64,000 bases of DNA from Limnanthes douglasii subsp. nivea (GCA_036936605.1 JAUPFV010000002.1:249323305-249387304); one strand, 5' to 3'; numbered from the stretch's first letter, positions 34,451-46,175 are shown. Numbers and translations are program-made. The notes: generated by a model not told the origin, from the sequence alone.

Positions 34451-34671
34451 AACTTGTTTAGCAATAACCTACTATGATACCAAGTTGGATTCTTGAATAT
34501 ATGAATAATAAGGATATAGAGAAGAGAAAAGAAAGTGAGAGCTTTATTAATTTCTTGTATCATTCTTTTAGTACATATATATAAGTACTTGGTCTTACAT
34601 AAGAGTAGATTTTACTATCTAACAAGTAATTAATCTACTAACTAATATAACTACTAAATAATTAATCAACA

Positions 34672-35120
34672 TATTCTATAAACACCTTCAATTATATATA
34701 CATATTACAATAATTTATTTCGATTTCATTTTGGTTTAATTTTTCTCTCAAAAATTATTTTTTTAATCTTCATATTATTTTACTGTTCTACATGACTGAT
34801 TTGATTTAGAAAATAATGGTTTTTATATATCAAAAAGACAATATTGTAATTAAAATAATTAAAGAAGAAGGAAAAAAAACATGAATCGAGTTTCACCAAC
34901 CTATCTTTTCAATGACTATATTTTATATTTGTTTTCTTTTCATCTTTTTTTGTTTTCTGAATTGTAAATAGAGTAGATGATTAGGTTTTGAAGTTTTCAA
35001 GTTTTCTCATTTATTTTTTATTTTTTATTCACACTAATACCTGATTTAATAGTTGCCGACTTATAATAGAGCTTTATTTTTCTAAAAAATTGAGAAGTAA
35101 AATTGGTTTTCCATGTATCT
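34672..35120. other. AT-rich spacer
   Basis: No gene or element end recognised. Confidence 0.4.
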
Positions 35121-36400
35121 AGAGTAATAATGATATGATTCATCCTAATACGATTATTCTTATATCAACACCTAATGTTAATAGTATAAAATTTTATGCG
35201 AATGAAGATATAATGAGTGGTTTGAGACTGCGTGAGCTTATTGAAAATTTTGATATCAATGTTAGAGATAAAATTCAATAAGAATGCATCACAAAAATGA
35301 CATTTCCAATAAAAAAATCATATGTTACCATAACAAAAATTGGAAAGATAACCAGAGTTTTTAAGGTACATGGTTTGAAAAATATATGCGGCTGCAATAT
35401 AATGTGCAGAAATACACAACATTTTGTTTTTTGTATTACCTTTTTAAATCACTTAATATTAATCATTTTGATGATAACATGTTTGTTAAATAGAGTCTTA
35501 AGAATTAGAAAAAAACACATGAAATTTTTGAAAAAACATGAAGATGATGTGAATAACACACATCATCAAGCTAGACAAATGTTCCACTTATTTAAAAATT
35601 AATGGAAAAGTATTGAATACACTTTGAGCGAATATGATAAAGAAGAAGAAGTAAACTATCGTGTACGCGTAACTGCATCTTTAGATATGATCGTATTACT
35701 TTTGTGTCAGGGATTGATTTTCAGTGAACATGATGAATCATCACAATTATTAAACAAGGAAATTGGATAGATTTAATGACTCGTAATAGAGATAAAAATG
35801 GTTATATTAGAGAACGCACCTGGTATTAAGCACCTGATTTCTCTAGTAGTCTAGAAAATTTTGAAAAATTGTCGTGTTGTTGAAACTACAAAATCTATAT
35901 TGAAAAACATGTGCTATAATTTTTCTTTTTTAGTTAATAAAGCTCACGACGTATCGATTAATAAAACAAATAACCTTGGTGATTAGATATGTTAATAATG
36001 ACGAAGACATCATGTACTTTTTAAGCTTTGTCCATGTTACTGATACAACTACAAAATCTTTGAAAAGATTGATAAACTTAATATTTTCTAAATCTAATTT
36101 ATCTTTGTCATGGTTGAGGGATTAAAGTTATGATGGTGCATCTAATATGCGAGGTGAATTTAATGTTTTGAAAACACTTATATTCAATAAAATAAATCTT
36201 CCAAACACTGACATTATATGATTTATGAGTATCTTCGTTAAACCTTCAAGAATATCTACGGGTTTTTCTTCGAAACAAACATTGTTTATAAAATTCTTCC
36301 TCACAAACTCAACACTCTCAAAGAAACTTTGTTGTTAATGTCTTAAATATATTTTTAATGAAATTATCATAAAAATTTAAAACCTATTGAATTTTATGAT
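35120..36400 (+). pseudogene. hAT transposase relic (zf-MYM/TTF, DUF4371 type)
   Basis: Reading across stops and frameshifts gives, in order: RLRELIENFDINVRDKIQ (N-terminal), FLKKHEDDVNNTHHQARQMF, YRVRVTASLDMIVLLLCQGL, FSEHDESSQLLNKE, VILENAPG, RVVETTKSILKNM, FVHVTDTTTKSLKRLI, and SYDGASNMRGEFNVLKTLI. This is the order found in plant hAT-family proteins annotated as zinc finger MYM-type 1-like (TTF domain, DUF4371: 'G..F.GHDES', 'GYDGASNMRGEFNGLK'). The C-terminal dimerisation region is missing. Terminal repeats were not found. Non-functional. Confidence 0.75.
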
Positions 36401-36519
36401 TATCTAGTAAAATAACAACTAACCATTTTAGGGTCTAATTTCTTTTGATTCGTTTATACAACTTCGCTTCATATGGACATCCCTAAACATGAAGATGCTT
36501 TCAACTATGATTGGTCCCA

Positions 36520-36700
36520 TTTTAAAATTCATGTAAGGTTTTAATGGTTGGTTTTGTGTAAACTATATTGAGAATATATGAAGCACATTTGATGGCATCA
36601 CCCCAAGGTGATACAAATAAAGCCAAAATACTAAGCACACTTCTCATCATATCCGTAAGCACATGGCTTCGTCGCTCAAATATGCAATTTATGCTAGGTA
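36520..36700 (-). pseudogene. Ty1/copia integrase scrap
   Basis: The minus frame (36707-36522) encodes FERRSHVLTDMMRSVLSILA, then SPWGDAIKCASYILNIVYTK and TIKTLHEF. It matches the copia integrase/post-integrase text 'ERRNRTL.DMVRSMM....LP...WG.AL..A.Y.LNR.P.K....TP.EL'. No adjacent RT or LTR was seen, so it is an isolated fragment. Confidence 0.65.
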
Positions 36701-36719
36701 AATCCAATATTGCATACTA

Positions 36720-38065
36720 AAAAACTATTTTGTATATTTTGCAAATGGTCCATAATGTTGTGCACTTGAACCGTCATATATGTCATAATATTTACCCCAT
36801 AGTTAAATTTGATGCACTTGTTACCCTTACCATTTATGCTTGATCTATACATATTTTACACTTATTTGTTAACTAGTTTATTTATAAAAAAAAATAAAAA
36901 TATTTTCATTTTGTTTATTTTTGGATTCAGTAGATAGTTTGAGAAATTTATTAATTAAATCACCAAAAACGATAGGAGCACAAAAATAAAAAATCAAAAG
37001 ACTTCAGAAAAAGACAAAAAAATAAAATAAAATAACAAGCAACCGGAGATAAAAAAATCTAATTATCGTTTTAAATTAAAAAGCTACACTAAAAATTTAT
37101 TATCTATACAAAAAATATTCAAAGGTTTGAATACCAGAATTTAAAAACATATCCCAAAATAAATCAAAAAATACTCTTTTTAACATTCACAAATTTAAAA
37201 TTTTGAAAACCACTTTTTTTTAAAAAAAGAATTCAAAATGAAAATAAATTTTATATATATTAATCATGATTAACACTACGTAATTAAATACTTTGTAAGA
37301 TTGTACTTCTATATATATATATATATTATAGAATATTTTGTATTTTAAATTTCATTTGTATTTGTTTTCTCAATATTTAATATTATATTAAAGTTAAAGT
37401 CATTTTTATTTTAATAATTTTTGTTATTTTTCTAATGCTCTATGATATATTTCCATCATGTTACTTTTACTCTTGTATAAATAAAACTTTTTGATCTAAT
37501 TTATCTCATTTTCATTCAACTAAAAAACTATAACATTTATTCAACTGTCTATCTTTCTTTCTTTTTAGTTTGACTCGGGGTTTGTAACGTTTATTAAATG
37601 ATGAGTAAGGAAACGCTTTACTCTTCAATTATTTGTTTTGACCGGTTCGACGTGCCAATCTGAGATGGCTCACTTTTTAAGCGCGATAGGGTTTGTGCTG
37701 AGCTGCGTGTTTTTGAGCTCGCTCGACTGCTCCTGGTTGCTTGACTCATCTTTGTCTTTATTCGGGGTCGATTAACTATCTTCGAGCTCGTTCTCCTCTT
37801 AGCTTTAACTTTTTCATCAATATAAAAAAATCTTGACTTTTGATTTTTCTTTAATTTACTTCATTTTTTAAATTTTTTTTCTAAAAGAAAACAAGTCCGA
37901 GTTGATGTAGTAGCGGAGCTTCATAATTTGGTGACATTAACGGACAAACGCGGAATGAAATTTTTTTTCACTCGGATATCAGAACGGGATGATATTGGTA
38001 CTCAAATTGAACATGTTGGTATCTATTGGTACTAAATTAAACATCTTGTCGTACGTGTGACGTAG
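36720..38065. other. AT-rich spacer, (TA)n microsatellite
   Basis: No gene recognised. A TA run lies at about 37308-37327. 37600-37790 is less AT-rich ('gagctcgctcgactgctcc') but has no readable frame. Confidence 0.4.
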
Positions 38066-38898
38066 ACCTGTGTTTAATATTTACGAACTTGTTTTAAGTA
38101 GCAAATCAAATCTGATTGCATCCAGATTTGATATAGTTCTATTTTAATATGTTAATGTTATTTCCATATTTTGGGTTTATGGTTTTGGATGATTCCTATA
38201 TAAGAGGTCTCATACCCTATATTTAGACGACTATTTTTAATATAACACTTTCTTCAACTAAAAATTTCAGTTTTGTTACCTTAGGGTTAATATTTTGTTT
38301 ATCTCTTCGATATGATATTTTTTATATTTTATCTGCTTGACTTCATGAGAAGTTGATACATGAATCTTGCCTCTAAAAAACCTGAAATGTATGAATACGG
38401 AAAAACCTGAAATGTATGAATACCGCTTCGTAGCTGATATGAAGTAGTCTTATTTCAAAGAACGTTTTAAGATGTTAGAGAATCAATAGGATTACAATAG
38501 AAAGATAACAAAAGATAAAGAAAATTAGAAAGAAATATTTTTTTATTATTATTTGTCCTTATGTTCTCTTGTACATCACCTATATTTATATTAGTATATT
38601 ATTTTATAAAAATGACAGAATAACATGTTTGACTAATATATATTTTTCTATAATAACAAAATCAAATCACTAAGACATTATTTTTCCTAATTGAATAACA
38701 TTCTTACATAAATTTTTTATTATTCAAATCTTTGACTAATTAATTAATCAATATCTTTCGAGCTTAATTAATTTTGTTCCATCGGCTCCAAATCCAATCA
38801 TGTACAATCTTTAACAAAAATAATAATAATCTTCACCACTTCCCGTTAAGTTTATTGTTCAGATTTCTAATATTCAATCAAGTTGAATCCTTGATTGA

Positions 38899-40080
38899 TG
38901 TAGCCTAAAGTCCAAACACAAACTTTTTTTATTTTATTTTATTTTATTCAAATATCTTATATTATTTAAATCAAATGTTATTATAATAATATTTGATGTG
39001 ATTACATTTTAATACATTTATTTTATTTCCTTGTATTCTAATTTAGGATTTTCAGCTATTGTAAAAAGCCTCATATGTCTTAAGTTATTATATACTCATA
39101 TGTCTTAAGTTATTTTAAGTTTTTTGAATAATATATTTTATATCTCTGAAAAATTAAGTTTTTGTTATCCTTGGATTAGGGTTTCATAATATTACCCTTG
39201 AATTATGGTTTCATCTATCGTTGCTTCTTCTTCTATTTCCGATGCGTCATCAGTTTGGTATCAGAGCCTCAGTTCCTGCTACGGGGCAAGCATGTCTATG
39301 AATCATGATTTCATCTGTATCAAGATCTAAAGAAGAGAACAACATCTATTTCTACGAAGATCTTGAAGATCGTTTGGTATGCGGGAACACACCAGGCATT
39401 TCAATAGACGATCGTATTGACCAGTTACAGAAGGAGTTTGAATTGGCTACCAATCATCAGATCAAGGTAAAAATTGCTTATCGAGATGTTGTCTCAGGTT
39501 ATGAATGAGTTTTCAAAACTATTTTTTGCATCAACTGGACATGGGGATGTTGTCTTCAAGCTATGAAAATGTTTTCTCAGATGGCTTCAGTGTGACTTCG
39601 AATAAGGAACACTCGAGAAGAATTTATCTTATTCTTATAAGGTCAACAATTATAATTCCCAATGTAACAATTAAAAAAAAATTGGTTGTTGATTGTGATG
39701 GTGCTGTGAATTCGAGGACGAATTCTTATCAACTATAAGAGGATAATGTAGTCCAGAAAGTCCAAGCACAAACCTTTTTTTATTTTATTTTATTTTATTC
39801 AAATATCTTATATTATTTAAATCATATCTAATTATAGTATGATTTTATTTGATTTTATTTTCATAAATTTATTTTATTTCATTGTATTCTAATTTAGGGT
39901 TTTGAGAGCTATTATATAAAGCCTTATATGCCTTCAATTATTTTAAATTTTTTGAATAATATATTTTTTACCTCTGAAAATTTCAATTTTTGTTACTATT
40001 GGATTAGGGTTTCATAATGTTACCCTTGAATTAGGGTTTCATCTATCGTTGTTTCTTGTTCTATTTCTGCCGCGTCATCA
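38899..40080 (+). mobile_element. second TRIM/small gypsy-derived element, innermost level of the nest
   Basis: LTRs 38899-39252 (354 bp) and 39747-40080 (334 bp), both starting TGTAG and ending CGTCATCA. The 4-5 bp flanks agree: (A)TTGA on both sides. A primer-binding site TGGTATCAGAGCC lies at 39256-39268, directly after the 5' LTR, and a purine stretch 'ataagaggataa' precedes the 3' LTR. The ~490 bp interior keeps the ends of a gypsy coding region. One is an N-terminal gag-like frame (39305-39508, with RSKEENNIYFYEDLEDRLVC). The other is the pol end GAVNSRTNSYQL, parallel to VVNSRVNSF at ~45860. It looks like an internal-deletion derivative of a gypsy element. Confidence 0.82.
39256..39268 (+). 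other. primer-binding site of the second TRIM
   Basis: TGGTATCAGAGCC, full match to the initiator Met-tRNA complement, three bases after the LTR. Confidence 0.88.
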
Positions 40081-40179
40081 TTGACCAAAATATTAATTGA
40101 AGGTTTGTCTTGTTTTTTTTATGGTTGCTTGTTACCGCTGGTTGTTTGTTGCTGCATCCAATCACAGACTCTTATTCGA

Positions 40180-40395
40180 ATCTTCTTCTTCATCTTTTAT
40201 TTAGTCGCATTTTATATTTTTTCTCTTCTATTTTTCTTCTCATTCATTTTTCATCTTTTCTTCTTCATCTTCTTTTCTTCTTCTTCTTTTTAATATTGTT
40301 TTCTTCTTTTCTTCTTCTTCTTCTTTTTATATTTATTCATCTTCATCATCTTTTTTTATTCTTCTTTATATTTTTCTTCTTTTATTCTTAGTTTT
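40180..40395. repeat. polypyrimidine (TTC/TTTTC) low-complexity tract
   Basis: About 215 bp of T/C with runs of TTC. The Phe/Leu/Ser-rich frames here (40081-40391) are its translation. It lies in the interior of the minus-strand LTR element. Confidence 0.8.
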
Positions 40396-40444
40396 TGTTA
40401 ATGCATGAATGTTTTTATATTTGGTTCCATTATATCCATAAAAC

Positions 40445-40635
40445 AGAATCAAGTTTAAGGTGGAATGTTGAAGAATAAAATTTATCTCATAATTGGTCAT
40501 TTATCCCACATTGCTTAAATTGAAAATAATGGATAGTATATAAGTGTGAACCAACCTCAACTAGTAAAAAGGATTTTTGAGAGTGTACCAAAGGCAAATC
40601 CGTGCGCCAACACTGAAAATAATTTGAATCTAAAG
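40445..40635 (+). repeat. degraded LTR fragment of the TRIM family at 1733
   Basis: Aligns with the TRIM LTR: 'agtatataagtgtgaacca', 'cctcaactagta', 'gagtgtaccaaaggcaaa' versus 'ggtatataagtaagaaca', 'cctcaactagta', 'agtggaccaaatgcaaaa'. Only the LTR middle is present. Confidence 0.6.
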
Positions 40636-41065
40636 CTTGAGCTTTAAATCATCGTTCTTAGACTCATAGAGGTAACTGAGAACATAAGAAGTGGCTCGAA
40701 TTATAACGATAAAGCCAACATATATAACTGCATGCTATTTAATCAGTTTCAATCCTTCAGCTTTGTGTGGTTACATGAACATTCCTAAAAACATGATGTC
40801 ATAAATTTGATACTTTCTCTCTCGAAGAATTGGAGATTCGTTTTATTATTGTTTTATGGTTGCTTGCTATCGTTGGTTTCTTATTGCTTGTTGCTTATTT
40901 TCTGTTGGTTGCTTATATCTGCTGGTTTCTTGTTACTGTATCCAATCACGGATGTCTAATTACATGTTGCAAACATAAAAAATAATTTGATGAAAAAGAT
41001 AAAGAGAAATATTTTTTTGTTTGATGTTTGTTTGCTTGTTGCTGTTTGTTGCTTGTTGTTGCATC

Positions 41066-41336
41066 CATTAACGGATGGCTAACTCGTACATCCAACCGCA
41101 GATGGCTAACTCGTATATCCACTCATGGATGACTAACTCGTGTATCCACTAACGGATGATTAACTCGTGCATCCATTCTCGGTTGACAATCTCGTGTATC
41201 CACTCTCGAATGGCTAACTCGTGCATCCAATATCGGATGGCTAACTCGCGCATCTAATATCGGATTGCTAAATCGCGCATCCACTCTCGGATGGCTAACT
41301 CGTTCATCCACTCTCGGATGTCTAACTCATGCACCC
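41066..41336. repeat. 27 bp minisatellite
   Basis: About ten units of 27 bp, near consensus 'catccactctcggatggcta' + 'actcgtg'. Each contains the small inverted repeat CATCC...GGATG. Because 27 is a multiple of three, the minus strand gives an open nine-residue repeat (DARVSHPIL) over 41123-41311, which I take as a by-product and not a gene. Confidence 0.88.
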
Positions 41337-41879
41337 AATCTTGCTTTAGACTTTTTTAGACCTTCTTATTCATCTTTTATTTCTTATATTCTTATATTCT
41401 TATATTTTTTTATTTTTTATTATTTTTATTCTTTCTCATTAATAGTTTTTATTTTTCTGTTTCCTCTCTTTTAGTGTTTTTAAGTAACATATAAGGATAA
41501 AAAACAATACTATGATACCATCCATATTAGAAAAATAAACATAGATAAAGAGAAATAGAAAGAAACATTTTTATTATTAATTTTTGTTGTTATGTTCTCT
41601 TGTACATCAACTAAATTTATATTAGTATTTTTTTAATGACAGAATAATATTTTTTACTAATATAATATTTTTCTATAACAAAATCAAATCACTAATAGAA
41701 TATTCTTCCCGATTGGTTAATATTCTTACATCAAGAATAGATTATTCAAATCTTTGACAAATTAATTAATTAACTGATATCTTTTTAGTTTAATTTAATT
41801 TTGTTCCAGTAACTTTCAATCATCTACGGTATTTAACAATATTAATAATAATACTCTTCAACATCACAAAAAATAAAAT

Positions 41880-43020
41880 GACGAGGATGCCAATCTGTTT
41901 ACACATATGATAAATTTTAGAAGATGGCGTTTGACTCCATGAAACCCTTGCAAATCAGCTTTCGATCAACCTCCGAATCATGGTCTCATTTAGATCCCAA
42001 ACAACCGTTAAGAATCAGGTTGCAAATTTGAGATTCCAGATGCATAAATGGAGGAGATTTTGGACTTAAAAAAGTAATATATGGTAAGAGGGTCCAATTA
42101 ATCGCAACTAACTTTTGCGGTCAGGCTGCATCATGGTGGCAACAACTGAAACAACCTTGTATGAGGCATGGTAAATTAAAATTTTTGGCTTGGGTTAAAT
42201 TTATGAAACATATGTTATGCGAGGACCGTGTATCAACAATTCTAGAATTTAAAACAAGGGTCTAAGTTCTATTGATGAGAATACTGCTGAATTTTATGTG
42301 TTGCAAAATTATATTTATGTTTTTTAGAGAGAAAATAGGTTAATATCTCATACATTAAGGGTTTGGGTTGATGAGTTTGAAGATTTCAGCTATTGTACCA
42401 TAATTAAATCTGAAGGACAATTCGGACTAAACCACCACACTAAATATCCGAACAAGACAAATGTACTAATTATTGACTAAGCTAGCTGCTAATCAACTTA
42501 AAACCATATTACTAATGGGTCTTTAAACTTGACCCGGTTTCACAACCCGACCCAATAAACCCATGGGTCAGTTTTTAAGAATAAATACCCCAATTAGTTT
42601 CATTAATGAGGGTGATCAGAATTTATTACTATTAGGAAGCTTAATTATCTCTTTACTCTACACACTAAACACAAAACACCACAAAATTACCAAAACACTT
42701 TACTATATTACCCTCAGACATAAATAAACCACACCATGGGTAACAATTTTAAGATTTTTTGAGCTTGTTCGATCTAGCTAATATCTTTGAAGTACATCAG
42801 CGTGCCTTGTATCATGATCACTATCAAGATGACCATACGAGGGAGATAATGTTATGGCATCTACAATAACTTTTCCTAAAAGAATGGTTCCGAGTCATAC
42901 TCCAACAGTACAACCTGCAACACCAGTTCTTTTTAGAAATTCTTCTCATATAAAGTGTTTTGGATGTAAGAAGATGGGACATCATGCATCAGAGTATGAA
43001 AACCACAATAATTGAGAGGT
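41880..43020 (+). pseudogene. gypsy gag relic with CCHC-like knuckle
   Basis: Reads NFCGQAASWWQQLKQPCMRH then GKLKFLAWVKFMKHML at about 42105-42225, the gag motif 'L.G.AA.WW..L...R...GK..I..W...K..M'. The later piece IFEVHQRALYHDHYQDDHT is at about 42785, and the knuckle CFGCKKMGHHASEYE at about 42955-43000, where the last Cys is now Tyr. A ~310 bp interval (about 42425-42735) has no gag sense and may be another small insertion. Confidence 0.65.
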
Positions 43021-43299
43021 TTGTTAATAGAAGCTACTGATTTTGTCATCCATGAAAATTTGATAGGTTTGTACTCATGATGGTAAGAAGAATCGATATA
43101 GTTTATTGATAAAAAATAACAATATTATATTAATATCATCTAGAGAAATGTCTCTAAAACCACCACCTCATATACCACAAGATTCTAAATTTAATGACGT
43201 GTAAGAAGTTTCTAGAGCATGCGAGTGATTTAGAGATTGTGCATGTGTTGATTGTGAAAGAATGTATTGATGTTTTTGTTGGAGTATTTGAACGGGTTT

Positions 43300-44690
43300 A
43301 ACTGATTTTTGTAGAGTTTGTTGACATCTTTCCATATGAGTTACCTACTGGACTTTCACCATTGTAAAATATTAAACATTATATTGATATAGTCCCTGAA
43401 GCTAGCTTTCCTAACCTACATAATTACAAGATGAGTCTCAATAAAGACGAGGAGCTTAGGATACATGTTGAAGAATTACTGACTAATGGTCATATTCGAG
43501 AGAGCCTCAGTCCATGTGAAGTTCCAACATTGTTCACTCCTAAGAAGGATGGTTCAATGAAGATGTGTGTAGACACTCACACCATCAACAAGATCACAGT
43601 ATGGTATCATTTTCATATTCCTTAACTTGATGACTTGATGTTATCAATTGAGTGGCACCAAGGTTTTCATTAAGTTGGATCTGAAGAGTGTATATCACCA
43701 GATTCACATCAAAATGAGAGTATAGTGGAAAATAGCTTTTAAGAACCATGAATGTTTGTTTGAGTAGATGGTTATGCATTTTGGTATTTCTAATACCCAT
43801 ATTACTTTTATGAGGATGACAAATCAGATATTTCATCCTTTCATTAGGAAGCTTTTGGTTATTTATTTTGATGATAACTTGATTTATATTATTAACAAAG
43901 ACTTACATCTTCAGCATCTCAGAGAGATATTGTTTGTTCTGAGGCCATAAAATTTTATGAAAAAATCAAGAAGTGTTCTTTTATGATAGGTTGCGTCTTA
44001 TTCCTTCGTTATGTTGTTTTAAATGATGGTCTATGAGTTGATGAGTCCAAAGTGGTAGCAATTTTTGATTGACCACTACCTACCTCTATAATTGAAACTC
44101 ATTTATTTTATGGGTTGATTGTGTTCTATAATTAAAAATTGTTTATTTTATAATTCCACTACCATCATGGCACCAATTCCAAATTGTATGAAAGGCAAGA
44201 TGTTTTGTTGGACTCTTAGAGCAACATCAGCGTTTGAATAAAATAATGTACGATTGACTACAATGTCTATTCTGGTTTTACCTGATTTTTCTATAGGGTT
44301 CGATTTACATTGTGATGTGTAAGGATTGGGTATTGGAGTTGTGCTGAGATAAGGTGGATGACCTGTGTATTTTTTTAATGAGAAGTTGAGTGTCTTCAAA
44401 CTCAAATACAATACTTATGATGCATAATTCTATGTTGTGGTTCGGGCATTGAAGTACTGGAGTTTGTATCTTGCTTATAATGATTTTATGTTATATACTG
44501 ATTGCGATGCATTCAAGCACTTGCAGATCCAAAACAATCTATTTGTACATCACTCTCGACGGACATCATTTACACAATAGTTCACATTTTTTATCAAACA
44601 CATAACTGGGGTAGTTAATTGTGTCGCTAATGCACTGAGCATATGGCATCTGATGATTCACATGGAGAGATAGGTCATTGGATTTGATTT
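43300..44690 (+). pseudogene. gypsy reverse transcriptase and RNase H relic
   Basis: Frame 43431-43625 encodes EELRIHVEELLTNGHIRESL, SPCEVPTLFTPKKDGSMKMC and VDTHTINKIT, the start of the chromovirus-like RT. The active-site box is altered to VIYFDDNLIYI at about 43857-43890. RNase H and connection text follows (VNCVANALS near 44620). There are numerous stops. Confidence 0.7.
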
Positions 44691-45910
44691 AATGAAGAAT
44701 TTGATGGCTAAAAATCTATATTTTGATCCCATCTTAGAGAATGTTGAGGTTGCTCTGAGGAATGATACTTCTATGAGCAATGGCTATATGTTCAAATATA
44801 ATCTCTTATATATTCTTATTGGGAGTTTAAAGTTGTTGATAGTTCTTGAAAGATATAATGAAGACATTATGGTCGAGATAAGACTCTCAAATCTATATCT
44901 CGTAAGTTTTATTTACCATATTTGAGGAGGGATGTAATTTGTTTTATGGCTGGGTGCAGAATATTTTAGATGGCAAAAGGGACAACTTTGAATGTGGGTC
45001 TATATTTACCATTACCTATAATAGAATGAACATGGAGGAATGTGAGCATGGATTTCATTTATGGGTTACCCCGGACACAGAGGGCTAATGATTCTATTTT
45101 TGTGGTTGTTGATCATTTTGCAAAGATAGATACGGTGTATGTTGATACCTTGTACTTTAGAGAATTCTATCGTTTGCATGGATTACCTATGAATATCATC
45201 TCTGATTGGGATCCGAGGTTTATAGGAAATTTCTTGAGAAGTTTGTGGCAACTTATTAATATGAAGTTGAGTTTTACTAGTACCTATCACCCACAGATGG
45301 AGGGGCAAACCAAGGTGTCTAACAGGACATTGGGAAACATGCTTCGTGCACAGATGGTTAGAAATTTAAAATCATGGGATAATATGTTTTATCATGTAGA
45401 GGTCTCCTATAATAGGCATCACAACAGGAGTATTGGGCATTGTCTATTCATTGTGTATATAGTTTTAATCTATATGGTCTTATAAATATGGTTTTTCCAT
45501 TGATAACTAAGGTTCGTATCAGAGTTGAGACTAGTATTGCTAAGTTGTAGGAAATTCATGAGAGTACTAGAAAACATCTTGAGGAAACTACTCATAAATA
45601 CAAATACACTGCTGGCAAGACGTTGGCTGGTCGAGTTTTAAGCAGGAGATTTTGTGAGCGTTGTTTTAACCAGTGACCGTTATTTTGCGAAGGAGTATAA
45701 TAAGATTGGAGCTAGGAAGGTTGTTCATATGAGATCGTGGAGAAAATCAACTTGTATGCCTAGAGGTTGCAGCTGCCAAGCAATATAGAGACCCACAATG
45801 TCTTTTAATGTGAAACATTTGGTGCCCTTCACTGAGCATGTTAATGATGATGATGTTGTGAATTCGAGGGTAAATTCTTTCAAAGATTATTGGAGGCGTA
45901 ACGGAGGCTG
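44690..45910 (+). pseudogene. gypsy integrase relic
   Basis: Frame 45042-45485 encodes MDFIYGLPRTQRANDSIFVV, VDHFAKIDTV, HGLPMNIISDWDPRFIGNFL and TSTYHPQMEGQTKVSNRTLG, the core of a Ty3/gypsy integrase (D...D...E: D in VVDHF, D in SDWDPRF, E before GQTKVSNR). The C-terminal remnants FNVKHLVPFTEHV and VVNSRVNSF extend to ~45880. Confidence 0.75.
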
Positions 45911-46175
45911 AAAGCCTATTTTAGTGCATTATTATATATTTTTAATCTTTTAAGGACTTGTTTAATTAGCAAATTAAAATTGATTGCATATAGATTTGAT
46001 GGGATTTTATTTTAATACGTTTATGTTATTTCCATACTTTAGGATTAAGGTTTTGGGTGATTCATATATAAGAGGTCTCATATGTTATTCTTAGACGGCT
46101 ATTTTCGAATACCAAAATTTTTTACCCTAAGGTTAAGGTCTTGTTTATCTTTTTTCTACTTTCGATATTCTATTA

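Larger units (their letters stand above)
32551..34671 (-). mobile_element. non-autonomous LTR retrotransposon carrying a captured SSADH fragment
   Basis: A 2.1 kb minus-strand element. The 3' LTR (32798-32551) and 5' LTR (34671-34486) share text such as 'aagtagattttacta' and 'actaatataactacta', begin TGTTGA and end GAATCCA on the minus strand. Just inside the 5' LTR lies a primer-binding site, minus-strand TGGTATCATAG (34482-34472), one base off initiator Met-tRNA. Just before the 3' LTR is a purine tract GAAAGGAGGA (minus strand, 32808-32799). No gag or pol was read. Instead, a host aldehyde dehydrogenase segment occupies 33088-33560. The 3' LTR is longer because ~65 bp are tandemly duplicated (32551-32680). 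A partial third LTR copy lies at about 34282-34402. A clean target duplication was not found. Confidence 0.75.
38475..41863 (-). mobile_element. non-autonomous LTR element inserted in the gypsy element, minus strand
   Basis: Direct repeats of ~350 bp at about 38480-38838 and 41521-41863 share 'ttatgttctcttgtacatca', 'aacaaaatcaaatcacta' and 'attcaaatctttgac'. On the minus strand the right copy is followed by TGGTATCATAG (41520-41510), a primer-binding site, so it is the 5' LTR. The left copy is preceded by the purine tract GGGAAGTGG. The interior has no pol. It holds pyrimidine-rich sequence, a 27 bp minisatellite, an LTR fragment of the TRIM family, and a complete TRIM (38899-40080). The LTR family resembles that at 32551-34671 in its design (AT-rich, same primer site). 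Confidence 0.7.
38068..46175 (+). mobile_element. Ty3/gypsy LTR retrotransposon (decayed), host of nested insertions
   Basis: The outermost element of a nest. Diverged LTR pieces at about 38068-38330 and 45940-46175 share 'gattgcat..agatttgat', 'atgttatttccata' and 'tatataagaggtctcata'. The interior (41870-45910) reads gag, a CCHC-like knuckle, RT, RNase H and integrase in order on the plus strand, all broken. Between the 5' LTR and gag lies a foreign block of ~3.4 kb (38475-41863) holding two further LTR elements. The 5' LTR neighbour has a 24 bp tandem duplication ('aaaaacctgaaatgtatgaa', about 38378-38424). No target duplication could be shown. Confidence 0.7.

Noticed and set aside
40081..40391. 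Hydrophobic Phe/Leu-rich membrane protein
   Set aside because: Translation of a polypyrimidine tract.
41123..41311. Repeat protein with nine-residue units
   Set aside because: Explained by a 27 bp minisatellite whose period happens to be a multiple of three.
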